DNA from: Maniola hyperantus
Lineage: Eukaryota > Arthropoda > Insecta > Lepidoptera > Nymphalidae
Assembly: GCF_902806685.2 (NCBI RefSeq)
Contig: NC_048546.1
Coordinates: forward strand, 8,264,534-8,328,533
Direction of reading: 5' to 3'
Length of the DNA: 64,000 nt
In this document: piece after piece, positions 35,188 to 47,420 of the stretch
Layout: each line of letters opens with the position of its first letter
Numbering within the stretch: the stretch's first letter is position 1
The notes under the pieces: generated by a model
What the model was told of the DNA's origin: nothing
Databases searched by the model: none
The model's input: the letters and a program-made list of their open reading frames with translations, nothing else
Position numbers and translations under genes: made by a program

Positions 35188-35337
35188 TCAGCCTGTGGAC
35201 GTCCACTGTTGGACATAGGCCTTCCCTAAATAGCGCCACCACACCCGGTCCTCAGCCTTCCTCATCCAGCCACTTCCCGCCAGCATCTTTATATCGTCGG
35301 TCCATCGTGCTGGAGGGCGTCCCACACTACGCTTGCT
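35188..35337 (-). pseudogene. RTE-type LINE ORF C-terminus
   Basis: The reverse strand reads KRSVGRPPARWTDDIK, then SGWMRKAEDRVWWRYLGKAY and VQQWTSTG, then TGA TGA (the first stop at 35188-35190), followed by the TGATGATGATG tail. The frame is uninterrupted over 48 codons, more intact than the copy at 20629. The GRPPxRWxDDI motif is diagnostic of RTE C-termini. Confidence 0.8.
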
Positions 35338-35875
35338 CAATAGTAAGTTAATAGACAACTCATTGCGTGTAAATTATATAGCAGTCGTTTTCTTGTTATG
35401 ATAATAATATTTGTATGTATCGTAGGTACCTATTCGACAATGGGCCAATTGTTCGCCTACGAGGTAGCTACGTAAACGGACCACAGCCATCTTTACGGAC
35501 CGATATTACAGCGACGAATCTCTAAAGTTATTATTTTATTTACCCCAATGTATACCTAAATATATGTAGGTATTATATACCTCACGTCGTCGGTCTTATT
35601 GTTAGTCAGAGCGAAGCTTTAAAACGAAAGAATTTCAGAATATCACGCGGTAAAATATGTGACAAAAATATAGGTAAATCGTATACCTAATGTGTGGTGG
35701 TACAATCAATATAATTAATGAATATGATAGTCTTTGTCTGTTAATTTAGAAATAAATAGCAGGCAAAGAGACTTCAATATTCAGCCTTTCGTAGTACTAC
35801 TACTTTACTTTCAAAGTAAAAGTATTTTAAATCTTGTAATGAAATACAGTTTATTTAATTAATAGATTTAAAAAA

Positions 35876-36192
35876 TTAGTTAAACGGTACAGCGATCGCT
35901 TGCGTGCCGTGAAAGGCCTGTGGAAGGAAGTGATGCTATTTTTTATCTCGGAAAATGAACGATTTCCCACGGAATTTTCAACAAACTTAATTAATTCACG
36001 TGGATGATGTTGCAGGCATCGTCTGCTTGGTTTAGAGATAGCTTGCATGCCGTGGAAGGACATGGGATATTTTTATTCCGAAAAGCATCCTGGATACGGA
36101 CATAGATTGCCTTTTATCCCGGAAAATCTAAAAGTTCCTACGGGATTTTTATAAACCTAAATCCACGCGGATGAATTTGCGGGCATCATCCT
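35876..36192 (+). mobile_element. Helitron-like GTCT family, decayed and partly duplicated
   Basis: Three passes of the CGTGG(A/G)AGG..., TTTTTAT(T/C)TCGGAAAA..., ATCCACG(C/T)GGATGA segment end with GCGGGCATCATCC at 36190. Confidence 0.55.
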
Positions 36193-36532
36193 TTAAACCT
36201 GACCCTGTAATATTATAATTGTACATTAATCTCTGACACTGTGGAGTTAATACACTTAATGTTATTGTTTACTTTAACAAAGCACTGAGAGCAACAATAG
36301 ATAAGTGTCATTATGTAAAGATATACCCAACACCATTTGTTATCAAGGGAAACAAAGCTTGGGATTAACATAGGAGATCCTTAAAATGGAACATAAAAAC
36401 ATAATTTAATACTGCTAATCCTATCATTTTAAATAGGTATCTATATTACGTATATTATTGTTTGTAAGCCGCTTGAGCTATAGGAACGTGCTGTATTATA
36501 CTACTTTATTACATTGTATTTTTATATTGTAG

Positions 36533-36742
36533 ATAATAGATAGCTACCTATAAATATAAAAGAAAAAGCTGACTGACTAACTGACTGATATATCAACGCA
36601 TAGCTTAAACTATTGGACGGATCGACCTGAAATTTGGCATGCATATAGCTATTATGAGAGATCCGCTAAGAAAGGATTTTTGAAAATTCAACCCCTAAAG
36701 GGGTAAAACAGGGCTTTGAAATTTGTGTAGTCCACGCGGACT
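36533..36742 (+). mobile_element. Helitron-like GACT family, 3'-truncated
   Basis: ATATAAAAGAAAAAGCTGACTG, TATCAACGCATAGCTTAAAC, GCTAAGAAAGGATTTTTGAA, ending at GTAGTCCACGCGGACT before the CTAG terminus. Confidence 0.65.
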
Positions 36743-36986
36743 CGATAGTATACGATACGAGGATTGTTGCGCCAGTTATTCATTAGGTAGGTGCTAAGTT
36801 TTCCCCGCAACTATTTTATTTATTTTTATTGAATGGTTTACTAGCGATTTTAACATAAAACTTACTAAGTTAACTATTCATTAGACTTCGCTGAGTTGTT
36901 CGAAAGGAATTCAAAAGTGTAAGTGCCGATTAAACTAATTTAATCACAAGACTATAGAATTCTTGTAGTTAAATTAGTCTAATCTC

Positions 36987-37145
36987 TTTTAGCATTTAAA
37001 CTATCGTGAGTGATACCCATTATACATATCTCAGACCCGGCGTTACTGAGTCCCTGTGAAAAAGAACCCCGGAAGGGTTCGAAACTAGTCGGGCTAACGT
37101 CGACTAAACACGCGAGTAAAGCCGGTTGTGAGATATGTATAATAG
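36987..37145. mobile_element. MITE family M1, copy with direct-repeat flanks
   Basis: TTTTAGCATTTAAACTATCG at left, GTCGGGCTAACGTCGACTAAAC inside, and GTGAGATATGTATAATAG at right. TCTAATCTC occurs at 36978-36986 and 37146-37154. Confidence 0.75.
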
Positions 37146-37540
37146 TCTAATCTCCACTTAATTTTTTTAATTTGTTTCGAACAACTCGGCGTTAATACCA
37201 AAAATAAAATTTAAGTTTTAACGACCCCGTTGAAATTTCTCGAAATCTTTTCTTAATGAAGGCACTACGTTTCTGGACCCAGCGCGGCGGTTTGGACTGA
37301 ACGTTGGAACGTTGGCATACCAGTTAGTTTGCAGTATCCTTTCACACTCGTATTTAATTATGTATAATATAGACTTACTTACTCCGTTCCATAACAATAC
37401 GTCTGTTTCCGATTATCCACATAGTGTGGCGGCACTATGTGGATAGAAGATCGTAAGAGTCGCAGTGAAAGAGTGAACAACTGAGAAATTTAAATATAGA
37501 TTTTCGTGCATTTGTAATAATTCGTCTTTAAATATCACTA

Positions 37541-37729
37541 CCCATATTATAAATGCGAAAGTGTGTTTGTGTGTTGGTTTTTCCTTTAATCGTGTCGCAA
37601 CGGACTGAGGTGATTGCATGCGTATAGTTAAAGAGCTGGAGAGTGACATAGGCTACTTTTATTCCGGAAAATCCCGCAGAATTTTTAAGAACCTAAATCC
37701 ACGCGAACGAAGTCGCGAGCATCAGCTAG
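37541..37729 (+). mobile_element. Helitron-like GTCT family (GTTTGTTGG subtype)
   Basis: CCCATATTATAAATGCGAAAG, GTGTTGGTTTTTCC, GTCGCAACGGACTGAGG, ending GCGAGCATCAGCTAG. Confidence 0.7.
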
Positions 37730-37980
37730 AACAAAATTAACTTTTCACTAGATTAGGTATATTTTGCAAATCAGTGTGATGAAATCGGGAAAGATTTATT
37801 AGGATAAAATGAATTGCTCTAGAAATACAAAAATTTTCAAAAAATCTGCTCGATTGAAATAGTTTTTAAAATTAATGTCCAAGAAAAATATAAAACACTA
37901 CGACAATGTCATGTCTAAACCAGATCTAGAAAATTGAAATGTTACATTACGTTTTCTCTATAACGTCGACAGCTAAGAAC

Positions 37981-38079
37981 CGATTCTTTGCGCAACGGAT
38001 CAGCCTGGCTGTCCAGTGTGGAAATGCAGCCAGTATGGCACCATTCCATGCGGGCATGATTTGTATAGTAATTAGATAA
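37981..38079 (+). pseudogene. LINE ORF2 C-terminal scrap
   Basis: RFFAQRISLAVQCGNAASM matches the QRxSLAxQxGNAASxxG tail of Jockey/CR1-like LINEs; the sequence after it is shifted and ends in TAA. 38145-38189 then holds a Helitron-like 3' end (CACGGATAAAGTCGCGG ... CTAG). Confidence 0.6.
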
Positions 38080-38597
38080 GGCTAGCTTTAAGTTTTATTT
38101 AATTAAATGTACCGATTACTAATGAAATATTTCAACGGGAGTCTTAAAAAAATCTTTATCCACGGATAAAGTCGCGGAAATCAACTAGTGGTGTATAAAA
38201 AAATTATGTAAAATAACAAATAAGTATTAAAATAATGAGAACAAATTGAATACAAAGAAACTTACGAACGAGTAGTTTATTCGAAGTAATTATGCTCAAT
38301 TTCTTCGCTCGCTAACTACAGTTGCTAGACTTTCCCACTTCAAACTAAGTAACTTTGTGAGTTCTTTTTTAGTGCTAAGTTTCATCGGTCGGTAAAGATC
38401 TTTTAGATCTTTAGCGCTTGAGAACTAAGGTTCACATACATGACAAGCAGTTAAAGTTAAATCAAAGTGCTAAATGAAAAATCAAAGTGTTGCACATTTC
38501 GGTATTCTTTCGTAGGTATTCATTACTTTCAAGGTAAAATTTTGGTTCAAAATTAACAAACTGTGACTAATGCAATCCATTTTGCTTTTATTGTCAG

Positions 38598-38752
38598 TTA
38601 AATTTCCGGGATACAAAAGTAGCCTATGTCCTTCCCCGGGATGCAAGCTATCTATATGTACCAAATTTCGTCAAAATCGGTTGAACGGTTGAGCCATGGA
38701 AAGCTAGCAGACAGACACACTTTCGCATTTATAATATTAGTATAGATATAGA
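38598..38752 (-). mobile_element. Helitron-like GTCT family, reverse, truncated
   Basis: TTTCCGGGATACAAAAGTAGC, CCTTCCCCGGGATGCAAGC, CAGACAGACACACTTTCGC and ATTTATAATATTAGTATAGA. The CTAG end is missing. Confidence 0.7.
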
Positions 38753-39061
38753 ATATAGATTAAAGCTTAGGTATATTATGATTAAATAAGTATATTATGA
38801 TTATTTTCACACTAAGTTATTTTTTACATTTTTTGTGGTTTTTAGCTCCCAATATCGATAAGGCTATTTGAAGAAGAGAGTGTTTTTTCTGATGAAACGG
38901 AAAATTTTGCGCTAAAAAAGTATATAACAACATGTTTACGATTCAAAGAAAAAACTTTGTTTTCGTACTTCAAGAGAAATTTTTATAAATTAATAAGTAG
39001 GAATAAATTATACGGAAAATAAGTTATAATGACACTCATAAGGTTAATGATATTATGTAGA

Positions 39062-39263
39062 TTATTTTTCCGACCCAAATGTCGACCAATAGAATTGCAC
39101 CATTCGACGTCACGTGGTATAACCTACATGGTATTATATTGATAATTTTTTGAAAATTTTCTCTGGTCGTTGCTATAGTCAAATTAACCACACGTCAAAC
39201 TGACAGGTTGAATTCAATTGTGAAAATTGGAGATTTTGGCCGACATTTGGGACGGAAAAATAA
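39062..39263. mobile_element. MITE with 23-bp terminal inverted repeats
   Basis: 39062-39084 (TTATTTTTCCGACCCAAATG...) mirrors 39241-39263 with one mismatch. The interior is AT-rich and has TGACGTG-type motifs. Confidence 0.75.
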
Positions 39264-39270
39264 TCCCCCG

Positions 39271-39423
39271 AATACCACACGAGCTTCAAAATTATCTGGT
39301 ATTTCACGATAGGTTCGTTGCAAACAAATGAAGGAGTCAAGTTTTTCAGGAAAAATCACTCGCGCTTCGCGCTCGTGATTTTTTAACCTGAAAAACTTGA
39401 CGACTTGAAGCTCTTGTGGTATT
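39271..39423. mobile_element. Palindromic MITE adjoining the previous one
   Basis: AATACCACACGAGCTTCAA mirrors TTGAAGCTCTTGTGGTATT at 39420. Inside, GTCAAGTTTTTCAGG mirrors CCTGAAAAACTTGAC, and CGCGCTTCGCGC is self-complementary. Confidence 0.7.
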
Positions 39424-39495
39424 ATAAGTGAAAATTTTGGTACGTCTTTGTTGTCATAATGTGTATTTTATAATGTTGTTTTGGTAATACATTTT

Positions 39496-39706
39496 TAGCT
39501 GATGCCTGCGACTTCATCCGAGTGGTATAAGTTTTCAAAACTCTTGTGTTAATCCTTTGATTTTTCAGGCTAAAAATAGCCAATGTCATTCTCCACATCT
39601 TATGGATAACTATATCCATGCAAATAATCACGTCGACCCGGTGCTCTGTTGCGGCGTGATTGAAGGACAAACCAACAAACATAGACACTTTCGCATTTAT
39701 CATGTA
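39496..39706 (-). mobile_element. Helitron-like GTCT family, reverse (GTTTGTTGG subtype)
   Basis: TTAGCTGATGCCTGCGACTTC, ATGCAAATAATCACGTCG, GTGATTGAAGGACAAACCAAC, CACTTTCGCATTTATCATG. Confidence 0.7.
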
Positions 39707-40295
39707 GATATTTAAACATAATATATTCGTAGACCATCGAAATGATCCGGATACACCGCCCATTGTATAGTTATGAAATAATTTATCAAAGCTTTACTGA
39801 TATTATTCAGTATTTAAAAATGTCCTGCGGGTGCAATTAATGATATCAGATAAGGATGTTAAGAGAGCTATAGAACGAATACAATATAATTTTTAAAAAT
39901 TAAATGAATAAATTATAATAGTTGTCACAAGTATGCCCTCCGGCACAAACCTTTATAGCGATAAATCTTTAGTACACACAAAATACTTGTCCTGTGATTA
40001 ACTAACTGATCTATAAACGCTAACTTATAAACTTGTGACGGTAGGTTACTTATGATGGAGGCGTTGAAACCAAAGGGTTAGGGTTTAATAAAAACTGGCA
40101 TACCTCTTCCGGGTTAGCCCGCTTTCTATCTTAGGCTGAATCATAATAATAAAAAAAAACAATCAATCAATCAATCACCACATACCACTAGGTGAGATTA
40201 TATCTAAATAAAAAAATGCGTCTGCTAAGAAAGGATTTTTGGAAATTTCACTGTTAAATAGGACATAAGTAAAAGTTTATATGAAAACCCGTAAT

Positions 40296-40750
40296 TTTTA
40301 GGGTTCCTACCTCAAAAGGAAAAAACGGAACACTTATAGGATCATTTTGTTATCTCTCTGTTTGTCTGTCCGTCGGTCTGTCAAGAAACCTACAGGATAC
40401 TGCCCGTTGACCTAGAATCATAAAATTTGGCAGGTGGATAGGTCTTGTAGACCTATCCACTTGTAGACATTTGGGCTGACTTTGTAGCTGAAATACGTGA
40501 ATTTGTGGTTACATCACACAAAAAAATTAAATTGTGGTCATGAACTAATAATTAGAATTTTCAATTTTGGAAGTAAGATAACTATATAAAGTGGGGTATC
40601 ATATGAAAGGTCTTCACCTGTGCATTCTAAAACAGGTTTTTATTTCTTTTTATGCATCATAGTTTTTGAATTATCGTGCAAAATGTCGAAAAAATACTGT
40701 ATTACGGAACCCACGTTGCGCGAGCTTGACTCGCACTTGGCCGGTTTTTT
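40296..40750 (-). mobile_element. Family D repeat, reverse copy with internal hairpin
   Basis: TTAGGGTTCCTACCTCAAAAGG at left, CTTGACTCGCACTTGGCCGG at right. A perfect 12-bp hairpin, 40434-40445 with 40449-40460, replaces the family's GGTAGGTAGGTCTTATAGC. Confidence 0.75.
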
Positions 40751-40967
40751 TAAGTTATAGATCTATCTATAGATATCTATGAAAATTGGTATTGGTTCTT
40801 TCGGGCGAAAATGAAGTGTTTCAGGCTTTTTGAAAATTTTCAAAAATGCCACTCGCGCGTAGCCGGGGCGGGTTAGTTAAAATAACGATTAAAACCTAAT
40901 TTTTAATTAACACGTTATTTTTTTGCTGCATGCAATATTATTTAGGACTAGCTCAAGACAAAGTAGG

Positions 40968-41120
40968 TATAGTCTGCGACAGGTCGATATGGCTATTGTG
41001 GTATGAGGCGGGGGGACGCCCCGCACACCTGCGCTCACCCGCACCGGATTAGCGCGGGGGCTGTGTGGGTGTGCGGGGCGTTCCCTCCCCGAATGCAATC
41101 TCGACCTGTAGCGTACTATA
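40968..41120. mobile_element. MITE family M2, full copy
   Basis: TATAGTCTGCGACAGGTCG at left, CGACCTGTAGCGTACTATA at right, GC-rich centre with GCGGGGGGACGCCCCGC. Confidence 0.75.
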
Positions 41121-41571
41121 CGTATTTAAACAGAAATTTATTTAGATGAATAACTACGTTTAACCAGTTCCAATGTCAATATAAACTAAACTTACCTAAC
41201 TAAATAAATAGAATATTCGGGGTTCGGTTCTCCTTGGAGACGGCGTGGTTTGCTCGGATTAGTTATATGATAAGGTGGATACACACTGCAATTCAGTTGG
41301 ATTTGAATAATAATAAATAATTTATACCCAACAGCTTAGGATTAAGATTTCCTTCTTACAGTAGAATCGTCTCTTACCGGAGATTGGCTTCCATTAGGGC
41401 TGTTTTACTTCAGACATTCTGCAGAGAAATAACAATGAATAATACCTTAACATTAGCGCCATATTTTTAAGGTATCATAATATTTTCCGCCCAGATCCCT
41501 TGCCTCCCAATTTTTAACTGGCCATCATTCATGTAAAAGTTTTTTTTGGATTTTGATTTGAATATTCATTA

Positions 41572-41818
41572 CTAGGATGATGCCCGCGACTTCGTCCGCG
41601 TGGATTTAGGTTTTTTAAAATCCCGTGGGAACTCTTTAATTTTCCGGGATAAAAAGTTGTCCTATGTCCTTCCCCGGGATGTAAGCTAACTCTGTACCAA
41701 ATTTCATCAAAATCGGTTAAACTGTTGGGCCGTGAAAAGCTAGCAGACAGACAGACAGACAGACGGTCAGACAGACAGACAGGCAGACACACTTTGGCAT
41801 TTATAATATTAGTATGGA
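41572..41818 (-). mobile_element. Helitron-like GTCT family, reverse, near-consensus
   Basis: CTAGGATGATGCCCGCGACTTC, ATCCCGTGGGAACTCTTTAA, CCTTCCCCGGGATGTAAGC, (CAGA)n, TTTATAATATTAGTATGGA. A 121-codon reverse frame over it is not a gene. Confidence 0.8.
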
Positions 41819-42650
41819 AGTATGGATAGAAGTTAAGCCAAACAAGTTCGACATTTTCTGAATTTGTCAATATCATACTACGGTTTTTCATCAAAGTTCT
41901 GATACATACCTAGTGGAGTTAAGCAAAGTTCTCTATTGAAGGCGGTTCCGAGCAGCTTCCTAAATCCCTCCATCTCTGATATTCATAATCATATTACGGT
42001 CACGATAACTTCATTATTTGAATTGTAAAATCACTGCGTGAACTAAAACGTACGTTGTCAAACCAAAAATCTGGCATCAATAAAAATATCTTTCTATCAA
42101 GACGCTGCTGGGTGAGTTTCCATCCTTTTCTCGTCGACATTCCATCAACACGCATGAAACGTTTTACGTCATCTTCCTCATGCGCATAACATGGCTAGGA
42201 TTTGGAATTCTAATTTAACGTGATCTATGTTTCCAACAAATTACAAACGGGTATCTTTATAATAAGAGGGTATCTTCAAAATAAATTTCCTTGTTCAAGA
42301 TTTACAGTTTTAAACAAGTATGTTACCCATCTACCATTCAAAAGCCGTACGCTAAAAGCATTCAAGCATAGTCATTAATTCATGCCACTTAGCAAGAATT
42401 AAAGTTCATGTTGCTATCTCATGCAATCTCTCTTGGTTTGTACAAGCTTTGTTTCCTTACAATTTTGATATCTTGATGCCATTAAAGTGCAATTTCTCAA
42501 ACGTTTTGCATGTTGAATAACGCTATTTTGCCTTGTGACAACTTTGAGGAAGTCCTGCCCAGCTTTAAACTTTGGTGCATTACTCGTGGGTGTAACAAAC
42601 TTGATTTAGGTAGTTTTTATAATAATGATGAAAATAACTCATAGTCTTTA

Positions 42651-43076
42651 ATTAGGGTTCCGTACCTCAAAAGGAAAAATGGAACCCTTATAGGATCACT
42701 TCGTTGTCTGTCAGTCGGTCTGTCAAGAAACCTACAGGGTACTTCACGTTGACCTAGCATCATGAAATTTGGCAGGTCGGTAGGTCTTATAGCAGATATT
42801 CGGGGAAAAATCTGAAAACCGTGAATTTGTGGTTACATCACACAAAATAAATTTTTTTGGTCATTAACTAAAAATTAGTATTTTCAATTTTCCAACTAAG
42901 ATAACTATATGAAGTGGGGTATCATATGAAAGGGCTTTACGGGTGCATTCTAAAACAGATTTTTATTTATTTTTATGCATCATAGTTTTTGAAATATCGT
43001 GCAAAATGTCTAAAAAATACGACTGTAGTACGGAACCCTCGTTTCGCGAGCCTGACTTGCACTTGGCTGGTTTTTT
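42651..43076 (-). mobile_element. Family D repeat, reverse copy
   Basis: TTAGGGTTCCGTACCTCAAAAGG at left; ATCATGAAATTTGGCAGG and GGGGTATCATATGAAAGG inside; CTGACTTGCACTTGGCTGG at right. Confidence 0.75.
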
Positions 43077-43079
43077 AAG

Positions 43080-43424
43080 TTACAGACGTGAAAATTGACA
43101 TTTATCTTTAAATAATAAAAATCTGTATATGATATTTTGGAAAATTAAAATAGGGGATGAAAATTTGTATGGAAAAGTTTTAATCATTGCTAACTTGAAA
43201 TTTGGAATGGTAGGCTCTTTGTAAGGGGTAAGTATCAGCTAAAAAAGATATTGCGAATATCCACTTCTAGGGGGGCGAAATGGGGGTTGAAAGGTTTTAT
43301 GAAAGTCCTATGTTTTTGAAGTTAGAGATGTGAGTAGGTAAGTGAGGACTTTTGCAGCGACAAAATTTCTAATCTCATGAGGAAACAGAAATTTTACGCG
43401 GACGAATTCGCGGGCAACTGCTAG
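43080..43424 (+). mobile_element. Helitron-like element, third family
   Basis: CTTGAAATTTGGAATGGTAGG, GGGGCGAAATGGGGGTTGAAAG and the end GCGGACGAATTCGCGGGCAACTGCTAG. It has the same terminal hairpin and CTAG logic but a different body. Confidence 0.55.
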
Positions 43425-43429
43425 TTTAG

Positions 43430-45034
43430 CATAAATTAGGAATAACTTCTAGGTGCCCCGAATATTCGAAAGGTAATCATATAAAATGTTAATTATGTTG
43501 ATTAACAAGTACTAAACTAAGTCAGTAAACTGTCCTAACTGAATTGTATTATTATCAAAGTTAAGAACATCTGTGTATAACTTCTATACCAAATTAAATA
43601 AACGTGACCCACATAAAGACAAAACAGACTTGGCTATGTACGCAGGTATACGGCTACCAAGTTACCTACATGTTTGATGAAAGTTAGGTATTTAATTACT
43701 TAACTTGCAACCCTTCGCGATTTGTATAAACCGTGTGTTCCCGGAAATAAAACTCATTTTATTTTCCAGTGTGGAAAGTTAATATAACAATTTGCTCTAA
43801 CATGTGTAATCCTAATCCGTCAGACCATCAGGTAAATAACTAATTGAGTAAGTTAACCGTACCGGTGGATTAATAGCTCCATTTGGGACAGTTAGAACGC
43901 TCTCTGTATCCTAATTGTCCGAAATAGGAACTAAGAAACTTCCTGTTGAAAAAACAAACTTGTTTCTAGCTCTCTCTAGGTAAAATATTACCTTGTACCG
44001 ACTAAATAGGTTGCAAAGTAAATAGCTACATTATTATTAGTAAATCTTGTCTCTTATTATATAAGTATATTTTATTAATATACGAGAATGCATATTTTTT
44101 GTTCTTTTCCCTCCAATTTTCTGAGTTCGTCTCATTTCATTCAGATTTCACGGAATATAAATAAAAATTATAAGTTCTCTCCTTTAAATTGCCACTTTTT
44201 ATCAAATTATCTTCTGAGAAATATGTTTCTATTTGTAAGTATCAGGGATAACTTTACATTATTGAAATTCTGAACGACTACATTATTAAATAAATATTAA
44301 TATTAGGTAGATACTCAGAAGTTAGGAATTTTAAAAATATCACGTTTTCATATTATATTGTAGGGTAGTCGGACGAATAGATGAGCGAATAAGCGGAATT
44401 CAACTTGTCACATTTTTCCCAACTCTCATATTATATTATGAACTGAATTGTTAATGTTTTACTTTATATCATTCGGTGGATAGGTAATAATTGATTAATT
44501 AATAATTTTTATTTTTCTCTAAATTAACGCAAACTAGGCTAAAATAGCAAAACCCCAATTGTGACGGATATAGTCCTGATTGTGACCAAAATCCTGAATC
44601 TGAATCCTGAAAAAACCTGAATGTGAAATCCGATCCGAATTTATGAACTACGAAAAATTATCATTTCAGCTCAGAATACAGAGTTTATTCTGTATTCTGA
44701 GCATTTCAGCATGATTTCGCTTGTAAGTAGGTAAAACAATTAAATTTGCCTTTATTGTTATGAAGATCAGGACAAAATTCACTTTGAACAATATAAAAAC
44801 CATGATTTAACGTATAATAATAGTGGTTCCGTGTATAATAAAAAATATTCCAAGAGAATAAGATGTGTAAATTTTTTTATGAGTTTTTGGTCGCAGTCTT
44901 TTATAAAGTTAATTGGTTTCACTCGAACAAAGTCGTGAGCATTATTTAGTTTCTTCATAAGATGCTTAGGTATTACGCTTAGTGTACAATTTCATATAAT
45001 GTACCTACTTAGTAAGTACAACAAGTTCTCAGTG
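43430..45034. other. AT-rich DNA without gene
   Basis: Nothing coding. 44662-44711 holds a short hairpin flanked by direct repeats. 44912-44950 is a Helitron-like 3' scrap (TCGAACAAAGTCGTGAGCAT). Confidence 0.5.
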
Positions 45035-46600
45035 TCCCATCTCAACAAAACGACGGTTAATCTTTGTTGACCTACACAAAGAAAGTATTTGCAGGGAGCG
45101 TTTAAAAATTTGCCGCGCTCCAGATTAAAGCCTTTTGTCCGAGTCACGGGCATCCCCTTGGGGAGCAATTTGAGAGACGCTTACTGATCTGTCCATAGAG
45201 AAAATCTTCTTAAATACCTTGTACAATGAGTTCTATTGAGGTAAATTTTTACCTTTTTTGGCTACTGGCTATATTTTTAATTAATTGGAATTGGGCGTCT
45301 GCATTTGTCGAATTACGGAGACAGTCGTTACCTACTCTTTTGACAAAGTGGTTGTGGTCGTCACTAAAAAAAATTAAGTATTAGTATTTAAGTATTACCT
45401 ATACGAATTATTATATACCTAGCACATCCATAGGTCATCACTTGAATACTGTGGCAGTATTATTTATCTGCTTCCATCACTGAAAATAAGTACCTACGCT
45501 GGAAACAGCGTGCCATACAAATTATTGACAGTTATTTTTTTGTACTGATTTGTAGCGCCTCACGATGGTCTTCGTGTTGACATTATGTTGACAGATGTCT
45601 CATCACTAACATGTATACGGGCATGTACATAGTTCCGAGGACGCTCACATGACGCACACTGCTGCTATCAGCGCCAAAATGGTGAAAATCAAGTCGCTTA
45701 TAACGAACATGCTCTCAGTTTAGCTGTAGGCTATATATAAGTGCGCAAAGTTGTTAATGGTAGTGTATCGTAATAATAGTTCAGTACCTAAGTAATAACG
45801 TGTATTAAAATCTAAATATACGTATAAAAGGAAAGGGTGACAGACTGACCGACTGATTTATAGAGATCGCTCTTCCAGGCAACCTTAGGATATAATAAAA
45901 ATTAAAAAAACCGGAAGGGGTGTACTAATTAAATAAGGAAATACATATAATATACGTATGTATATGTCTAGCAATAAAAATACAACAGTAAACAAGAGAG
46001 GAGTAGACGACAGATAAGTGGAATAAAAAGTAAAGATAAATAGGTAATTAAAAAACACATCATATTGAGGATAAATAAAATTGTTTCAATTTCGTATATT
46101 ATATATATTTTTTAAAATAGGTACTTACTTATTTTATAAAAAAAAAAATATTTGAAGACACCGAATACAAACTTTTTACCGAAAAAAAATCACCTTGATA
46201 TTTATATTTTAGGATCCTTGAGTGTAAAAAGTTAAATGTTATTTTAAATCTAACAAAACGTAGCTTTGATTTCATGACCCTTAAACTCTACAAGATTTCG
46301 GGGAGTAACAAAAGGAAACCCCTTTTTATGACGGCATATAACTCGGATCGTCCACAGTTAACGCGACTTTAACTGTTAAACTTTGACCGTTTCATGTTAC
46401 AGCCGCACTTTGTACGCGCTTTGAGTACCTATTTCAGATAAGCACACAGCTTGCGGTTCTGTTTCATATCATTTAACATTTTACTGCTGTTGCTGTAATA
46501 CAGAATGTTAGATTTATATGAACAAACTGAAATGTAGAAGGTTAAATGATTTAAATATGGATAATATCGTTTATTAAAATATAAATATTATTTAATATAA
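45035..46600. other. Dispersed repeat (reverse copy) and AT-rich DNA
   Basis: 45035-45200 is the reverse partner of 20205-20385. 45811-45866 is a 5' scrap of the GACT Helitron-like family. The remainder has runs of A and no gene. Confidence 0.5.
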
Positions 46601-46606
46601 TCATTA

Positions 46607-46806
46607 TCCATATTATAAATGCGAAAGTGTTTGTTTGTTGGTTTGTCCTTCAATCAGATTAGAACGGAGAAACGAATTGACGTGATTTTTTGCATGGGTA
46701 TAGCTTTTTCACCTGGAGAGTGACATAGACTACTACCTGAAACATCAAAGGCTTTTCACAGGATTTTTAAAAATCTAAATACACGCAGACAAAGTAGTAG
46801 GCATAA
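46607..46806 (+). mobile_element. Helitron-like GTCT family (GTTTGTTGG subtype)
   Basis: TCCATATTATAAATGCGAAAG, GTTGGTTTGTCCTTCAATCAG, GACGTGATTTTTTGCATGGG. The 3' end has decayed (AAAGTAGTAGGCATAATA). Confidence 0.75.
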
Positions 46807-46842
46807 TAAAAAACATAACAAAAAACCATTGTAACATAATAA

Positions 46843-47273
46843 AAAAAACCGGCCAAGTGCGAGTCAGGCTCGCGCAATGAGGGTTTCGTACTACAGTCGT
46901 ATTTTTTCGACATTTTGCGCGATAATTCAAAAACTATGATGCATAAAAATAAATAAAAATCTGTTTTAGAATGTACAGGTGAAGACCTTTCATATGATAC
47001 CCCACTTGATATAGTCACTCACTTCTAAAGTTGAAAATACTAATTATTAGTTCATGACCACAATTTTTTTTTGTGTGATCTAACCCTAAATTCACGGTTT
47101 TCAGACTTTTCCCCAAATGTCCTGCTATAAGATCTACCTACTTGCCAAATTTCATGATTCTAGGTCAACGCTCTACGGTACCCTGTAGGTTTCTTGACAG
47201 ACAGACAGACAGACAGACAACAAACCCTATAAGGGTTCCGTTTTTCCTTTTGAGGTACGGAACCCTAAAAACC
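46843..47273 (+). mobile_element. Family D repeat, forward copy
   Basis: AAAAACCGGCCAAGTGCGAG to TTTGAGGTACGGAACCCTAAAA, with a six-unit GACA tract at 47196-47219. A perfect 15-bp hairpin (47274-47288 with 47304-47318) starts at its right border. Confidence 0.8.
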
Positions 47274-47420
47274 ATTGTGGTTACGTACATTATAATAAGT
47301 GAAGTACGTAACCACAATAGGACCACGGTCCATAATTTATAATTCGAAATAGCACTAGCGAAATTATATTTATCGTGGTATGTACCCGTAACATACATGA
47401 TAATTAATATATTTAAACCA

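Noticed and set aside
39422..39763. 113-codon reverse frame
   Set aside because: Mostly inside a reverse Helitron-like copy.
41529..41894. 121-codon reverse frame
   Set aside because: It runs through a Helitron-like copy and its CAGA tract.
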